Shown here: positions 49,511 through 60,806 of the stretch, piece by piece
Layout: the number at the start of each line of letters is the position of its first letter
How positions within the stretch are numbered: the first letter of the stretch is position 1
Source of the DNA: Acanthaster planci
Lineage: Eukaryota > Echinodermata > Asteroidea > Valvatida > Acanthasteridae
Assembly: GCF_001949145.1 (NCBI RefSeq)
Contig: NW_019091463.1
Coordinates: 622,837-686,836, forward strand
Direction: 5' to 3'
Length of the DNA stretch: 64,000 nucleotides
Notes under the pieces: generated by a model
Databases searched by the model: none
What the model was told of the DNA's origin: nothing
Seen by the model: only the letters and a program-made list of their open reading frames with translations
Made by a program: the position numbers and the translations under genes

Positions 49511-51725
49511 AAACATGTTGGTATTTCCCTGTGTCTAAAAATAACGGAAATTACACAGAACCCACTTTTCTGTGACGTTTTCTAGTATGTACCTGAAATA
49601 CACAAAGTTTGATGATGTAATTACTGGTCGGTTATTTTATTTTGTCCACAAAATGTTTGTAAAAATCTAGTTGAAATTCACTCTTCTCAACCGGGTCATA
49701 TATCACATCAGAATGGTCATCAAACCATCAATGATTTTATCAAAGATGACTTTACTTTTTCTCTTTTCAATAGCTCTTTGACTGTTTGATTATTTTTAGT
49801 TGATTTGTGAAATTCGAAAGGATTCTATCGATTTTCACATTTTTTTCCGCCGGCACGATATGTATGTGATCTCAGCTTTATGCCTACATGGTACGATTTT
49901 CATTGCAATTATGGCAATGAAATTGTTTTTATTGCTTCTGATTGAATTTGATGGATTTTCTAAAGTGTATAGATGTTTACGGTAGATTTTTTTTAATTGG
50001 AAATGACAGTTTCATCTGTGATGTTTGAAGTTGGAAAAGAAATTGTATTGCTGAACTTTTATTGGGAAAATGAAGCTGTATGTTAAGTGTGAGTCATGTG
50101 ACCTAATACCACTTCCTGATTGGCTAAGAGTCTTTCATCAGCTCTTCTCAGCTTAGTTTTACTCATTTCCAATGGACATGGATTTTAAGGGAATTATAAA
50201 ACCATAATATTTACTTTGGTAAAGATTTTAAAAACTTTTTTCTTTTCTTTCTGAATTTTCTTTTACTATTTCTATCATGCTTCTTAAAACCTAAAAGGAA
50301 TTTTTGTTTCAGTCACAATCCATTCTGTGTATTCCCTGTACAGTTTGTATTGCCTGTACAAGATCAAAAGATAAGCATTGGCCTCAACTCACGTCTCTTT
50401 CTCACTATAACTTTCTTATTTTTTGTGAGAAGAGGGTCATCTTGGTGTCACTGGAAAGCTTTATTCAAGCCCTTTCCAATGGTATAGCCTACAGTGCAGT
50501 GGCATTTACCTGTAACAACTTTTGGACTTGTAACATACAGTGTATCCATCACCATTTGACAAGAGTTTGTTGACTTGCGCTTCGATGAAACCAAACAAAA
50601 CAAGATTCAGGCTTATGATGTGCATGCATGCATGAGTGACAGAAAACGTTGGCCGCGCTAGACTGTTTCCTGACCCCTCCCCTGCAATTTACTAAGTCCG
50701 AATGCATCAATGAAAATGCGATTGGGAACCAGACCAGAATTCTTTAAACACATGCTCAAGCCTGAGCTCAGGGCGTTTTCGAAACTAGTGGATTAGGCTT
50801 AGTCATCGGCTTCGCTGATTCCAGCCATTTGATGCAGCTTTCTAAACTGCATGCGAGGCTCTGACTGGAACCAGCGAAACCGAAAACCAAGCCTAACCCA
50901 TTCATTTCGAAACATCCTTAACCCTAACCTTCCCCAACCACACAGAATCAAACAGTACAAAAGGGTTTAATTCTGAGGGGATAGGTCTGGTAGGCCCATA
51001 ACAGCTGGCTTGTGCATTGGGTTTGGCATACCTCAGAAAAACAAAGTCCAACAGCTTCTGTGCACAAAGACCCATATGGGTGGGCAGGGACGAGAAACAG
51101 ATTTTTTAACTTCGCCTAATAACTTAAATAAAGAAACAAAGTCCACTTTCTCAAACTAACTGACATTTTGACCCTAAGGAATGATTACTCAATCCTAATC
51201 CCCTAGGCCTACAATAGGTAAATTTTGACAATATTTAAGCAAGAAATCTCAAATTTCTAACCCGAGTTTGGCAAAAGACAACCACTCAGACTCAGTCAAT
51301 CATGCCATTTTGTTTTTCGTCTGGTTACCCAAATCAAGCATTTTGGATTCATCAAAATAAATCTCCATCCAGGGCAAGGAACCGGACTACATTTGCTTAA
51401 TTGTTGTTCACAGCTCAGTGGGACGGTCATGTACACGTACGCTGCCGTTTTACCCCAAAAAATGTCTCCCCCAAACCAGAAGCCCTGTTCTCAGGTTCTC
51501 TTTTCTTTCTGATATGAAAAAGGACATTCCCAACAACTTGTTTAGATAGGTTTTTTCGAAAAAAGTAGAATTTGTTCCCTTATAATAGGAACAGGGTGCT
51601 AAAGGTAATGAACCCCAACTTGAGTAGGGCCTACATTATACATGTACATGATGATCTGATGATGCGTATATGTTACTGGCGTATTCTGAGTCCTTAAAAC
51701 TAAAACACCAGAAGGAAAATATAAA
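49511..51725. other. No gene recognised
   Basis: AT-rich. CTGTGTGGTTGGGGAAGG (inverted, about 50.93 kb) and CAAAGTCCAACAG (about 51.04 kb) are repeats shared with 19.1 kb and 14.8 kb. Confidence 0.4.
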
Positions 51726-51880
51726 ACATACCTCGGGGTTCCATCAGCTGTTCTGCTGGAATATCGTAGAGAACTGCAGTTGAGTGAATTCAAGGAAGGC
51801 AGTAAAAGTGTATGAAAATCTTGAAAAATTCTGAAAGACGTGCACCAGAGCAATTTTAAAAAATGGCGGACAACGTACGT
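51726..51880. promoter_or_regulatory. Candidate divergent promoter with short first coding exons on both strands
   Basis: Plus strand: AAAATGGCGGACAAC (ATG at 51863) is a YY1/initiator-like start context followed directly by donor GTACGT (51875). Minus strand: AGCTGATGGAACCCCGAG (ATG at 51744) is followed by donor GTATGT (51731-51726). Either could be a real first exon; both being real would make a divergent promoter. CpGs are more frequent than in the surrounding DNA. No downstream exon could be joined with confidence. Confidence 0.35.
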
Positions 51881-52601
51881 ATGTTCGTGTCCCTTGACGT
51901 TCGTGTACTCCACCAATGTAGACGGGTAAACAATGCGCCCTCTACTTTTTAAATGAAAACAAAATATTCACACTGAACTTCCCCCCCCCAAATAATAATA
52001 AAGTCATCTCGTCCTTTATTCTTTTATTTTATTGTTCTTATTTGCTATATTTATTGTTTGTTTTGTTTTATTTAAATTATTTATTTCGTGTGAGATTTTT
52101 ACCCCTTTCAAGTTTAAAATCACCACAAGCTTACTATTTGATTCAAAGCTAGGGTGTAATACACTCTCCTATTTGAGTAAAAATTGAATCACCCCTCACA
52201 CATTTTAGTGGCGAGAAAAAAGCAAACAATTTTCAATCATTTTCAGACTTCCTAACAAGCAGAATGTATTCAAATACACTGAAAACTGGAAAACATGTCG
52301 AAAGCTCTAAATAGGGGGGCCTGCCCGGTTTGATGTTGGGTTCAGGAGTTTTCGTAAACTGTGTTAAACCAAAACTGTATAATGAACAGCGCCCCCAGGT
52401 TTCACATGGTGCCAGTACCCCTCCACAGTCCCGGCACAAATTCACGCCACTGGTTCATGCGACCTTAAAACGCATACATGTACAACATTGCACTTTGATA
52501 AAATGCAACAAACGTGGAATTCTGTTAGATTGCAATATGTTCCTCGTGTTGTTTATTGTGTGCATTTACATTAATTCTTACAGTGCTTATAAAGTCCGAA
52601 A
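51881..52601. other. No gene recognised
   Basis: AT-rich, with a C run at about 51.98 kb and T-rich stretches. Confidence 0.4.
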
Positions 52602-53370
52602 GTAAAAGGTCACGTAGCAAGCTTCCGGAACCCTCGCGCGGTCCTCCTATGGGGATTTTACATTGGGCCGTCCTATTACATTCGATAATTTTTGAAAGAA
52701 TTACTCGTAACTGAAAGCACCCCATGAAACACTCATGTTGGAGTTTTACCTTTGGCTTCCCCAAGTAATATTTAGGAAAATCACATGGAAATCGGTAAAA
52801 AAAACCCGAATTTTCTTAAACGACCTCCATGTTTATGCACGTTTGTTTTCCCTGCCCGTACTGAAAGGAGATTGTACAACGTTGCAAAGATTAACCTATA
52901 TACTTGCAGTCGATGGGTTCCAGATTTCGTTGAGTTGACATCACGCAGTTGTTGTCAGCAAAGGTTAGACAATAGGCCTATATTACAATTTTTCGTGATT
53001 GAAGTAGAATATTGCTTTAAGTTTGTTACTGTGTAAAATATTTTGATATGTTTTATTTCGGCTTTTACCGACGGACTACCATAAAATTTCAAACCGTAAA
53101 TGTTCATCTGTGTACGAGACTGCCTTATTGCACTGTTCTTCATGTATTTTAGATTTTCAGATTTTTAGCAGGATATTTCCCTTTTAGCTCAGGTAATTTT
53201 TCAGTTTCTATAATTTGACACACTAGCAAATATTTTCCAAAGCCCTTTTTCCGAGTTGGATTTTTAATTATAGAAGTAACTTAACACAAAAAAATATTCG
53301 AATTCTAAAATCTTTGCACGTTATTTTCCGGAAGCGCGCCATCGGGGGGGGGGAAATCTTTCAGGCTCTT
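52602..53370 (+). repeat. 0.8-kb dispersed repeat, copy B
   Basis: It aligns with the reverse complement of 33821-34645 (shared words are listed for copy A). Copy B has GCTTCCGGAA near its left end and the inverse TTCCGGAAGC near its right end, so the terminal inverted repeats are clearer here. A G run of about 10 lies just inside the right end. Confidence 0.7.
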
Positions 53371-54524
53371 TTAATTAATTAGTTGGTTAATACACTCTCC
53401 GACTAATTTCCATTTCCCCAGATTGGTCTCTCAAATAATCAACAGAGATCATGTACATATTAAATAGATACCAAATACTCCTCATTTAAAGTATCTCAAT
53501 TTTGGAATGCCTGCTGGGCACATTCAAATGGAAAACTCGGTTATGCGTACAGCTGTTGCACGGCTCTTTGTGTACTTGGACTTTCGTGTTGTTGAACGAC
53601 AATCAACAAAGTTTAAAATTTTAACGCACAATCAGTATACGAACGTTTCGTTTTTGCTTGGTGTAAACGCAAAGGCGTGCACAAGTCATGTCCGCGCGCT
53701 GTGGACAGATGAATTTTGCTTAGGTTTTTGATGCGTCAAACTAAAACGTATTCACTTGATGTGCTGTTCGTATGCCCCATTGCATTTGGTGGAAATCCAG
53801 TATACTGGGACTTCTATCCATCTCATTTCATTTTATTATTATGCACTTTAACACACACTAATTCAAAATGTATTCGCTCAAGACAGCGTCAAAGCGTCTA
53901 AATCCACACAGGGAATGAGCAGGTATAACGCTCCATTTATGCAATATAATAGTCATATGTTGGACAATCACTATGTATGGACGGTAACCCAGACATGAAT
54001 TGTTACGAGTCAAACACACAGACATCCTTTATCGGTAGTTGACAAAATAATTAAAACTCCTTCTTCCAAGTTAATATGAATGCAAATTATACGCCGCTAA
54101 AAGCGATTTCTCTGAATCAATTATGCTGTGATGGCTTAGCGCCTGAAGGAGACCAGGGGAAATGCTGTAACTGGATTTACATTTTTTGCTCCTTTGCCGA
54201 TAATGATTGGACAGCGATGATGGTAGAGTCATGAATCACTCCGCTCGAGCGCAGAATCACAAGCGTTTTCGCACTCTCGGCTTGACAGAAAGTCGAGCAT
54301 GACGCGATTCAGTACCATGAAGAATGCAATGACGTGACGGTGGTCATGCTTTTGAGGGATCACACGCTGGGATGGCGAGCTGCTTATTAAAGCACAACAG
54401 GATTGTAACTTTTGCACTAGTGATATTCTAAGTAGGTCTATACACAAGAAATGTGCTTAGACAAAAAAATGCGATATTACGTTTGAGTTCCTGGAGACTT
54501 GGTTCGTACCAAACGTCGTCTGAC
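53371..54524. other. Upstream region of the GPCR, no gene recognised
   Basis: Mostly AT-rich, becoming CpG-richer from about 54.2 kb (CTCCGCTCGAGCGC, GACGCGATTC). The promoter of the receptor probably lies in this part, but I see no decisive TATA or initiator element. Upstream non-coding exons cannot be excluded. Confidence 0.4.
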
Positions 54525-55517
54525 ATGGTAACATTCGGAAACGGGACGGATTCGAGGTCAATGGCTTTCGTTGCTATCCAATCGTCGTTCATGGCTATCA
54601 TCATGTTATCCGCCACGCTTGGGAACACCTTGGTCCTGCTTGCGCTGGCGAACTACCGGATCCTACGGAACAACACCACGGTGTTCATCGCCAACCTAGC
54701 GGTGGCCGACCTGTCTGTCGGCCTGACGGGCATGCCATTTATCCTGGGCTCTAGCATCGCCAACCGATGGATCGCAGGGGACGTGTTCTGCACCGTCAAC
54801 GGCATCACCAACGTGATCTTCTGTGTGGCCAGCATGCTCACCCTGGCCGGGATCGCCCTGGATCGTTACTTCGCCATCGTACACCCGTTCCGCTACCTGG
54901 AGCTCATGTCTGGGCGTAGGGTGGCCGTAGTTCTCGCCTGGGTCTGGTTGCAGCCCCTCGCTCTAGCACTCCTGCCCTTTGCCTGGTCCTGGTCTTACTA
55001 CAAATACTTCCACAATGAATACATCTGCACCATAGACTGGGGTTACAGCCCCAGCTTCTCCTGCAGTATCTTCGCCTTGGGCTTCTTTGCTCCACTAACC
55101 ATCATGTTCTTTTGCTACTTCCACATCCTCAGAGTGGCCCGTAGACAGTCCCGGCTGATCGTCGACATGGAGTCCATGGGGTCCAGCGAGTCGGCCTTGG
55201 CGACCCGGCGGGCCCGACGGCTCAAGAGAGACGCCAAGGCGGCGTTTATGCTCCTTGTCTTAATCGGCAACTTCATGGCCTGCTGGCTGCCCCATTTCGT
55301 CGGCATCCTATGTCTGGTATTCACGAGGAACGACTGCCCTTTTTCGGATGCCGTGTTCACGACGACCACCTGGCTGGCTATGGCTAACTCAGGGCTTAAT
55401 CCCGTGATCTATGGTTTATTGGACGGACGAATTCGGCAAGCCGTGGGTCTGATCCTGCGGTGCAGAATGCGCGAAAGGCTGAAGGACCCGAGCATCGTAA
55501 CGATAAACACAAATTAA
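54525..55517 (+). CDS. Class A (rhodopsin-like) G-protein-coupled receptor, intronless, 330 aa
   Basis: A single open frame encodes a seven-helix plasma-membrane receptor. Landmarks: N-glycosylation site NGT at residue 6; GN in TM1 (N34); LAVAD in TM2 (D62); TM3 cysteine C89 with likely ECL2 partner C168; DRY at 113-115 in ALDRYFAIVHP; TM4 tryptophans 139/141; TM5 P190; CWLP in TM6 (253-256); NPVIY in TM7 (292-296); and a short tail with C313 as a possible palmitoylation site. Position 3.32 is Asn96 rather than the Asp of amine receptors, so a monoamine ligand is unlikely. Overall it recalls orphan receptors of the GPR161/aminergic-like neighbourhood (WIAGDVFC, SMLTLAGIALDRY, TWLAMANSGLNPVIYGL), but the ligand cannot be assigned. 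The start chosen is the first in-frame ATG (context GACATGG); the frame upstream to 54453 has no ATG. GC content is far above the surroundings, as expected for a conserved coding exon. All structural motifs are intact, so it is probably functional. Confidence 0.93.
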   Translation: MVTFGNGTDSRSMAFVAIQSSFMAIIMLSATLGNTLVLLALANYRILRNNTTVFIANLAVADLSVGLTGMPFILGSSIANRWIAGDVFCTVNGITNVIFCVASMLTLAGIALDRYFAIVHPFRYLELMSGRRVAVVLAWVWLQPLALALLPFAWSWSYYKYFHNEYICTIDWGYSPSFSCSIFALGFFAPLTIMFFCYFHILRVARRQSRLIVDMESMGSSESALATRRARRLKRDAKAAFMLLVLIGNFMACWLPHFVGILCLVFTRNDCPFSDAVFTTTTWLAMANSGLNPVIYGLLDGRIRQAVGLILRCRMRERLKDPSIVTINTN

Positions 55518-55555
55518 AAGCGGCATTGGACTCACTTTACCCGAGAGTTACAGCA

Positions 55556-55561
55556 AATAAA
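55556..55561 (+). promoter_or_regulatory. poly(A) signal AATAAA, proximal, GPCR
   Basis: AATAAA 38 bases after the GPCR stop. A second AATAAA lies at 55727-55732, so two 3' ends are possible. Confidence 0.45.
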
Positions 55562-55726
55562 CGAGCTAGGCGCTACCGGACCTGGGAGCGTGTGCCCTAA
55601 TAGTCATAGAGAAGACTGGCGACCACAAACCGTGATTTACAGACGTGCACTGAGTGCGAAAGACTTCAAATATTTCAATGACAGGTTCTAACGACTTCAT
55701 ATTAATGTTGAAATGGAGAGACTGAG

Positions 55727-55732
55727 AATAAA
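55727..55732 (+). promoter_or_regulatory. poly(A) signal AATAAA, distal, GPCR
   Basis: Second canonical hexamer, 209 bases after the GPCR stop. Use of either site is inference. Confidence 0.35.
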
Positions 55733-56092
55733 GTATCGGGAAAATGTCAGACAAAGAAGCACTCAAACATTTTAAAACAGGTCTAGCACATATGTCTCAG
55801 TTCAATTTAAAATATTCTTGTATAATCTTGTTTGAAGAGTTAGCCGTTAAATTTTCTTGTGTTGTTAACTGTTTATAGCGCTATGAGCAATTTTAGGTGG
55901 CTATATGTGTGCATTTTATAGAAATTCTCCAATGTTATTGCATCGTAATTTGAATCCAAAGTTACTCATTCTCTAAGTGAAATAGCACTCCGTAGTGAGG
56001 GGGCATTTCCTCATGATTCATACATAAGAACATGTAAGGATCAACGAATCTCCTTTTGAGTGGTTTGTGAAGTGGTTCGAAAAGTGCAAACC
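55733..56092. other. No gene recognised
   Basis: AT-rich spacer between the GPCR 3' region and the tandem repeat. Confidence 0.4.
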
Positions 56093-56694
56093 ATACTTTC
56101 ATGAAATTGATAAAGCACTCCTAAATTTCATAGAGTCCTGTGGTGGTTTTAGTCCGATATGTGCTGCAATGGCACACGTATATAATAATAAATCCAAGGC
56201 GCAAGATGAAGAGAATACGAGTACACTGTATATATCCAGCACTGAGTGTTGACTGCACAAATACTCTCATGAAGTTGATATAGCACTCCTTAATTTCAAA
56301 GAATCCTGTGGTGGGTTTGGCCGCCATGGCACACGTATAATAATTAATCCAAGGCGCAAGATGAATAGAATGCAAGTTTCCAGCACTGAGTGCCGACTGC
56401 ACAAATACTCTCATGAAGTTGACATGGCACTCCTTAATTTCAAAGAGTCCCATGGTGGTGTTTAGTTTGATATAGGTTTGGCTGCCATGGCACACGTATA
56501 ATAATTAATCTAAGGCGTAAGATGAAGAGAATGCAAGTATCCAGCTCTGAGTGCTGACTGCACAAATACTCTCATGAAGTTGACATGTCACTCCTAATTT
56601 CATAGAGTCCCGTGGTGGTTGTAGTTTGGTATAAGTTTCGCTGCAATGGCGTTTGTACGATAACGAATCCAAGGAGCAAGAGGAACATGCAATT
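56093..56694. repeat. Tandem repeat, four copies of a 144-168 bp unit
   Basis: Units start at 56093, 56261, 56405 and 56566, each opening with ATACTYTCATGAARTTGA and continuing with GGCACACGTATAATAAT (copies 1-3), CCAAGGCGCAAGATGAA and TGCTGACTGCACAA-type words. Unit length differs by small indels, mainly a GTTTAGTTTGATAT segment absent from copy 2. A 124-codon minus-strand open frame within it (56121-56495) only reflects the repeat and is not a gene. Confidence 0.9.
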
Positions 56695-57760
56695 GCATGG
56701 AATGAAAAGTCAAGAAAATTTATGAGAGAGCCGCAGTATAAATTCATCACAGTGACAACGCAAAGAATATTGATGGGACTTTTGTTCATTTAGGAACGTT
56801 TGGGCACTTATGCCCCCCAAACTTCGACGCTTGATTACTTCGTATAGCTGTGTCGATATTAATTCACTGGTGATCTTCCCTCCACTGAGAGACCATTATG
56901 GCGGCTTTAATGGGGTTTCCGCCTCCAATGTGGTAGCCTAGTGTTGTGCATGGAACCCACAGATAATCAAAATAACCTTCCCAAACCATTACTCACCTCA
57001 GGAGATGACTATAATTCAAGATGATGGTTTTAGGTTCTATTAAAGCGCATGATTTGGCATAGCTCAGCTGAGGGGAAGATGTCAAGGCAACTGTCAATAG
57101 CCATCGGCATGATATGCCACCATTCTCGCGCAGAAAACACACGCTTCAGAGGTCCCATTTGTGATGAAAGAAGATGGCCCGCGAAATGATAAAATTGATC
57201 TAGTCCAGGTGTCAATTTCCTATTGGAAGGAGGATCGTGAACGATGGTCGGCACACATTGTGTTGGTATTTTCTTGTCATCTTAACCAGGTAGGTCAACT
57301 TTTTTTACTTTCGAGCATCCTGAAAAAAGGATTCATACGGGAATAAGCTAGCGCCATTATGGAAAATACACGTTTTGTGTCTGTAAACTCTCGTTCGAAC
57401 CTATTAACTGAGGTGTCCACTGACCTTAAGACTTCATGAAATCAAATTAAGATTAATGGAAGCGTAAAGCAATAGTAATATTAAATTTTGTGGCATTTCT
57501 GTTTATAATATTTCAAACAGTGTTTATTATGATGGTTTGTACGGGTAGGTGTTGCGTATGTTTTTTTTTTCAAAGCTTTTTAACGTACCTTGGCGAGATA
57601 GCCAGGGTTAATGACACTTGCACTCCACACAAATACAATCTTGCTTGTAAAATTCCCGTTTATCATGACACTGTTTTATGTAAGGCTTTCTCAAGTTGAA
57701 TTTAATCGAAATCAACACAGGATGTCTTCTTGTAATTATGTGTGTAGGTATTATACCGTG
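56695..57760. other. No gene recognised
   Basis: Mixed composition. A 74-codon open frame at 57030-57254 (minus) has no domain or clear splice sites. Confidence 0.4.
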
Positions 57761-58405
57761 TTAGGGGAAAGTGGGGCTACTAGGCCACTAAGCACATTCT
57801 TGATTTTAACCATATTCAATGATCCAGGAAAAGGATAAAACTACTCTTAAATCATAACCAAAACACTTGTTTGTTTATTGCAAACAGCTGAAATCAATTA
57901 CATTAATGAAACTTATGAATATCTAACTCATTCATGCAAAAGTGGACCACTAGCCCCACACCAGGGGCAAGTGGACCACATTATAAAACCTTAAAACTTG
58001 CCACCAAACGAGTACGGAATGAATGTTAGAATGAGTAAATGGATAATAAAACACTGAAAATAGCAATCGTAATTATCTCAGAAGCACCAGAGTTCAATTT
58101 AAAAAATTAATTAGAAAACTCCTATATCATTCCTCCAGTCAGGTAATGTCTGGTTTTTGCGATGTTAAGCTAATGGAGTTAATTGGTTCGGGCATTTTTA
58201 TTATCCTAAATCATGATTTGAACTTTTATTGCTTTAAATTTATTTATATTTTTCATTCGGGCCTCAATTTATGTTCAGCTTAATCTCTGAAAAAAATAAA
58301 TGTAGTTGTTTAAACGCAACTGGTCAATTTCATAACCTTTCAATTTAATTTGGTCTATGAGTGGGCCAGTTGCCCCGATGACCCACTTGCCCCACCCTCC
58401 CCTAA
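57761..58405. mobile_element. 645-bp TIR element with TTAGGGGA ends
   Basis: TTAGGGGAAAGTGGGGCTAC at 57761 is answered by the inverted ...TTGCCCCACCCTCCCCTAA ending at 58405. The words GTGGGGC, GGGGCAAGTGG and TGGACCAC recur inside (57.94-57.98 kb) in both orientations, giving a central palindromic patch. There is no transposase remnant and no convincing target-site duplication. Confidence 0.55.
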
Positions 58406-60055
58406 TGCCTAAAATCATGACAATTTCAAATGAAAAGTTGACAAAGGTAAAAATATATAAACCAATGTGACACCAATATCGTTTTAATATGAAAACCACA
58501 TTTCATTTGGTTGATTTTGCATGTGGATTAATTTTATACACTTTTTAGTCTTTCTTTCCTGGAAAATACACTTTAATAAACGATGCAAATACGATTCATA
58601 AAGCCTACGCCAAAGATAACCGGCAGCTTCATTCATCTTGACATGAAAATAAAGTTTGTTCTTGTTCGATAGTATTTATTCATACGTCGTTTCCATTTCC
58701 AAAAGAGCATTAGTCCAAATAAAGTGCAAATTGTGGGGAAAGCAGTACTATAAACGGAGATTGTTTTCCAACCTGTTTAAAATTTCCAAGAAACTTATCA
58801 AGATGTCTCCAACAAATGGACTGAGTTGTATTTTTATAATTCAATGTATGTATTATAATGATTCAGAAGTCTAAACAGGAATCAATTTCGTCAACCTGTC
58901 AATCAAGAAAACATCGGTTTGCGATGTTACTGGATCTTGGAATTGTTTCTTTTTCGTTCATATACTCTTTTGGAAACTTCCATGGAGGATGATTTTGAGG
59001 GAAAAAGAAGTGGAAAAACGTGGGTAACCTTTCACTGTGTAAAAAAAAGAGTGTTAACGTTTTGAGGAAAATGGTGAACGGAGATAAGAGGAGGTTATTG
59101 ATAGAAGCAATCAATCCGATGGCGCCAATGTTGGTTGGATTTTACATTATACGCGCCACTGTTTTCACGACTTGTCGGGAATGTTAGAATTATTTTTTTT
59201 TTATTTGTTTCATTGTTTTTTCCAAACATCGTACTTGACCACTTTGACACGCCTCCATAAGCAAGACATCATTAATGTTAAAATTCAATTATGCCAGGGA
59301 CAGACATCTCAATAATTGCATTTTTGCATTTTCACAAAGAAGATATGCAAACGTGCCTTCCCTTAAACACGAACAAATCGTAGGCTGGAAAGGCATAAAA
59401 ATTGGTCCATGCAGAATTTTGTTTTCACGAAATGACACAAAATTTTCAGCTGCGTACGCGTAAGCATATGGAAAACACATTGAACATAAGGTCCAGAAAG
59501 TACGAAAACGTGGATTTTCGTTTTGGTACGCACATCTCTCTGATAACGGAAGACTCAACACAGCACAGAAAATACCCGCATTTCAACCCGACACAAAAAT
59601 AACCATGCGGGATTATGCTTACTCATAAATGCGTGTATATTCAAAAGAATAGTATGGCACGTGACAGTAGACGATGTCAACAGATAAAACGCTGTTACGG
59701 CCGTCTTTTTGCGTCTTATACAAATACAAAACGACCTTAAATACAATTTAAAAAAGAACAACATTTTTAAAAACGTGGTATAGATTTGCAGGTTTACAAT
59801 TATATTTACTGGACAGACGCAGGTTTACACAACAATCGATTCTGTTTTTGTCAAATAATTAGTCTGGTTCCCTGACCTGCAGATACACTGGTACAAATGA
59901 ATGTCAAGGAAGGACAGAAATCAAACTGACGGGATCAAGCAATGGAGGAATTTCTCACTATAACCTATTATGGCCTTATTGAGGGACGAGCGGGCTTTTT
60001 ACACGCTTTAGGAAGTAAGGGCAACCTTATACAGTTCACCCAAATCGCCTTTTTT
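58406..60055. other. No gene recognised
   Basis: AT-rich. Short opposing open frames at 59.27-59.60 kb have no domain. Confidence 0.4.
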
Positions 60056-60370
60056 GTCACTATATTTCACATATATAGAATATGCTCATATAGAATATAT
60101 ATAGAGAGAATACGCTCATATAGAATATAACGCCAAAATCACTGGTGACTTCTAACGCTGAGAATCGAGCTCGGTATTTAATGGCACATTGACTAGTGTG
60201 GACTCACATATTCCCTCGTAAACAGGCACTTCTGTTGCCTTATACATGTAGCCAAAAATGATCTTGGTCTGTCTATACACCTGAAGCCCGTGGTTGGGTT
60301 GCGTTGGTTTGGTTTGGTTTGGTTGTTTGTTAGGTTGTTTGTTTGTTGGTGTGTCTTTTTTGGGGGGTGG
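60056..60370. repeat. Local AT-rich duplications and GTTTG low-complexity tract
   Basis: GCTCATATAGAATATA is repeated at 60.08 and 60.11 kb. A run of GGTTT/GTTTG units ending in a G run spans about 60300-60374. Confidence 0.6.
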
Positions 60371-60615
60371 GGGGAATCCTGTCACATCTGACATATGATT
60401 CTGAAAGTTTAGAACACTTTTTGTTAATTCCAAGAGTAATTCAGTGTGCAAATTGCCTGCGAAACAATCAAACTAGTTCGAAGTCAATTTCAGTGATATT
60501 TCCGTGTCAAATGACACAGTTTAGGTGTTACAAAGACTAAAAATGTCACACCTTTGGACCCCGAATTAGAATGACCCATCTTCAAAATCAAATGCTAACG
60601 GAGACAAGCTCTTAC

Positions 60616-60806
60616 AATTTTGACATCTTCGGGGTAGAGAGGAAATTCTCCTGGTATGGTCTCGTAATACCGGAACTGCAGGACTGCTACATTCCGAAGC
60701 GTCTGACCTTCGTATGCGCCTGAGAAGCCTCCAGCACAATTTAGCTTGTGCTTTCCTATGGTGCTCAGTGGGCTGTGCCTTCCCACTGGCTCCATAAGAA
60801 AGTGCA
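60616..60806 (-). CDS. Candidate internal exon, unknown protein
   Basis: On the minus strand, an acceptor at CATTTTATTCACAAG and a consensus donor GTAAGA (60615-60610) bound 191 bases open in one frame. The frame reads HFLMEPVGRHSPLSTIG, then LNCAGGFSGAYEGQTLRN and FRYYETIPGEFPLYPEDVKI. Composition (Tyr, Pro, Gly, balanced charge) is that of a folded protein rather than chance AT-rich translation. I do not recognise the family. The exon expects one base carried over from the previous exon, so it cannot follow the 62.3 kb candidate exon directly (phase 0). Confidence 0.45.

Noticed and set aside
54453-54524. Longer N-terminus for the GPCR
   Set aside because: The frame is open upstream, but the codon at 54453 is GTG, not ATG; the first in-frame ATG is at 54525 and gives a normal N-terminus with a glycosylation site.
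56121-56495. 124-codon minus-strand open frame with internally repeated peptide
   Set aside because: It is the translation of the tandem repeat and changes frame between units.
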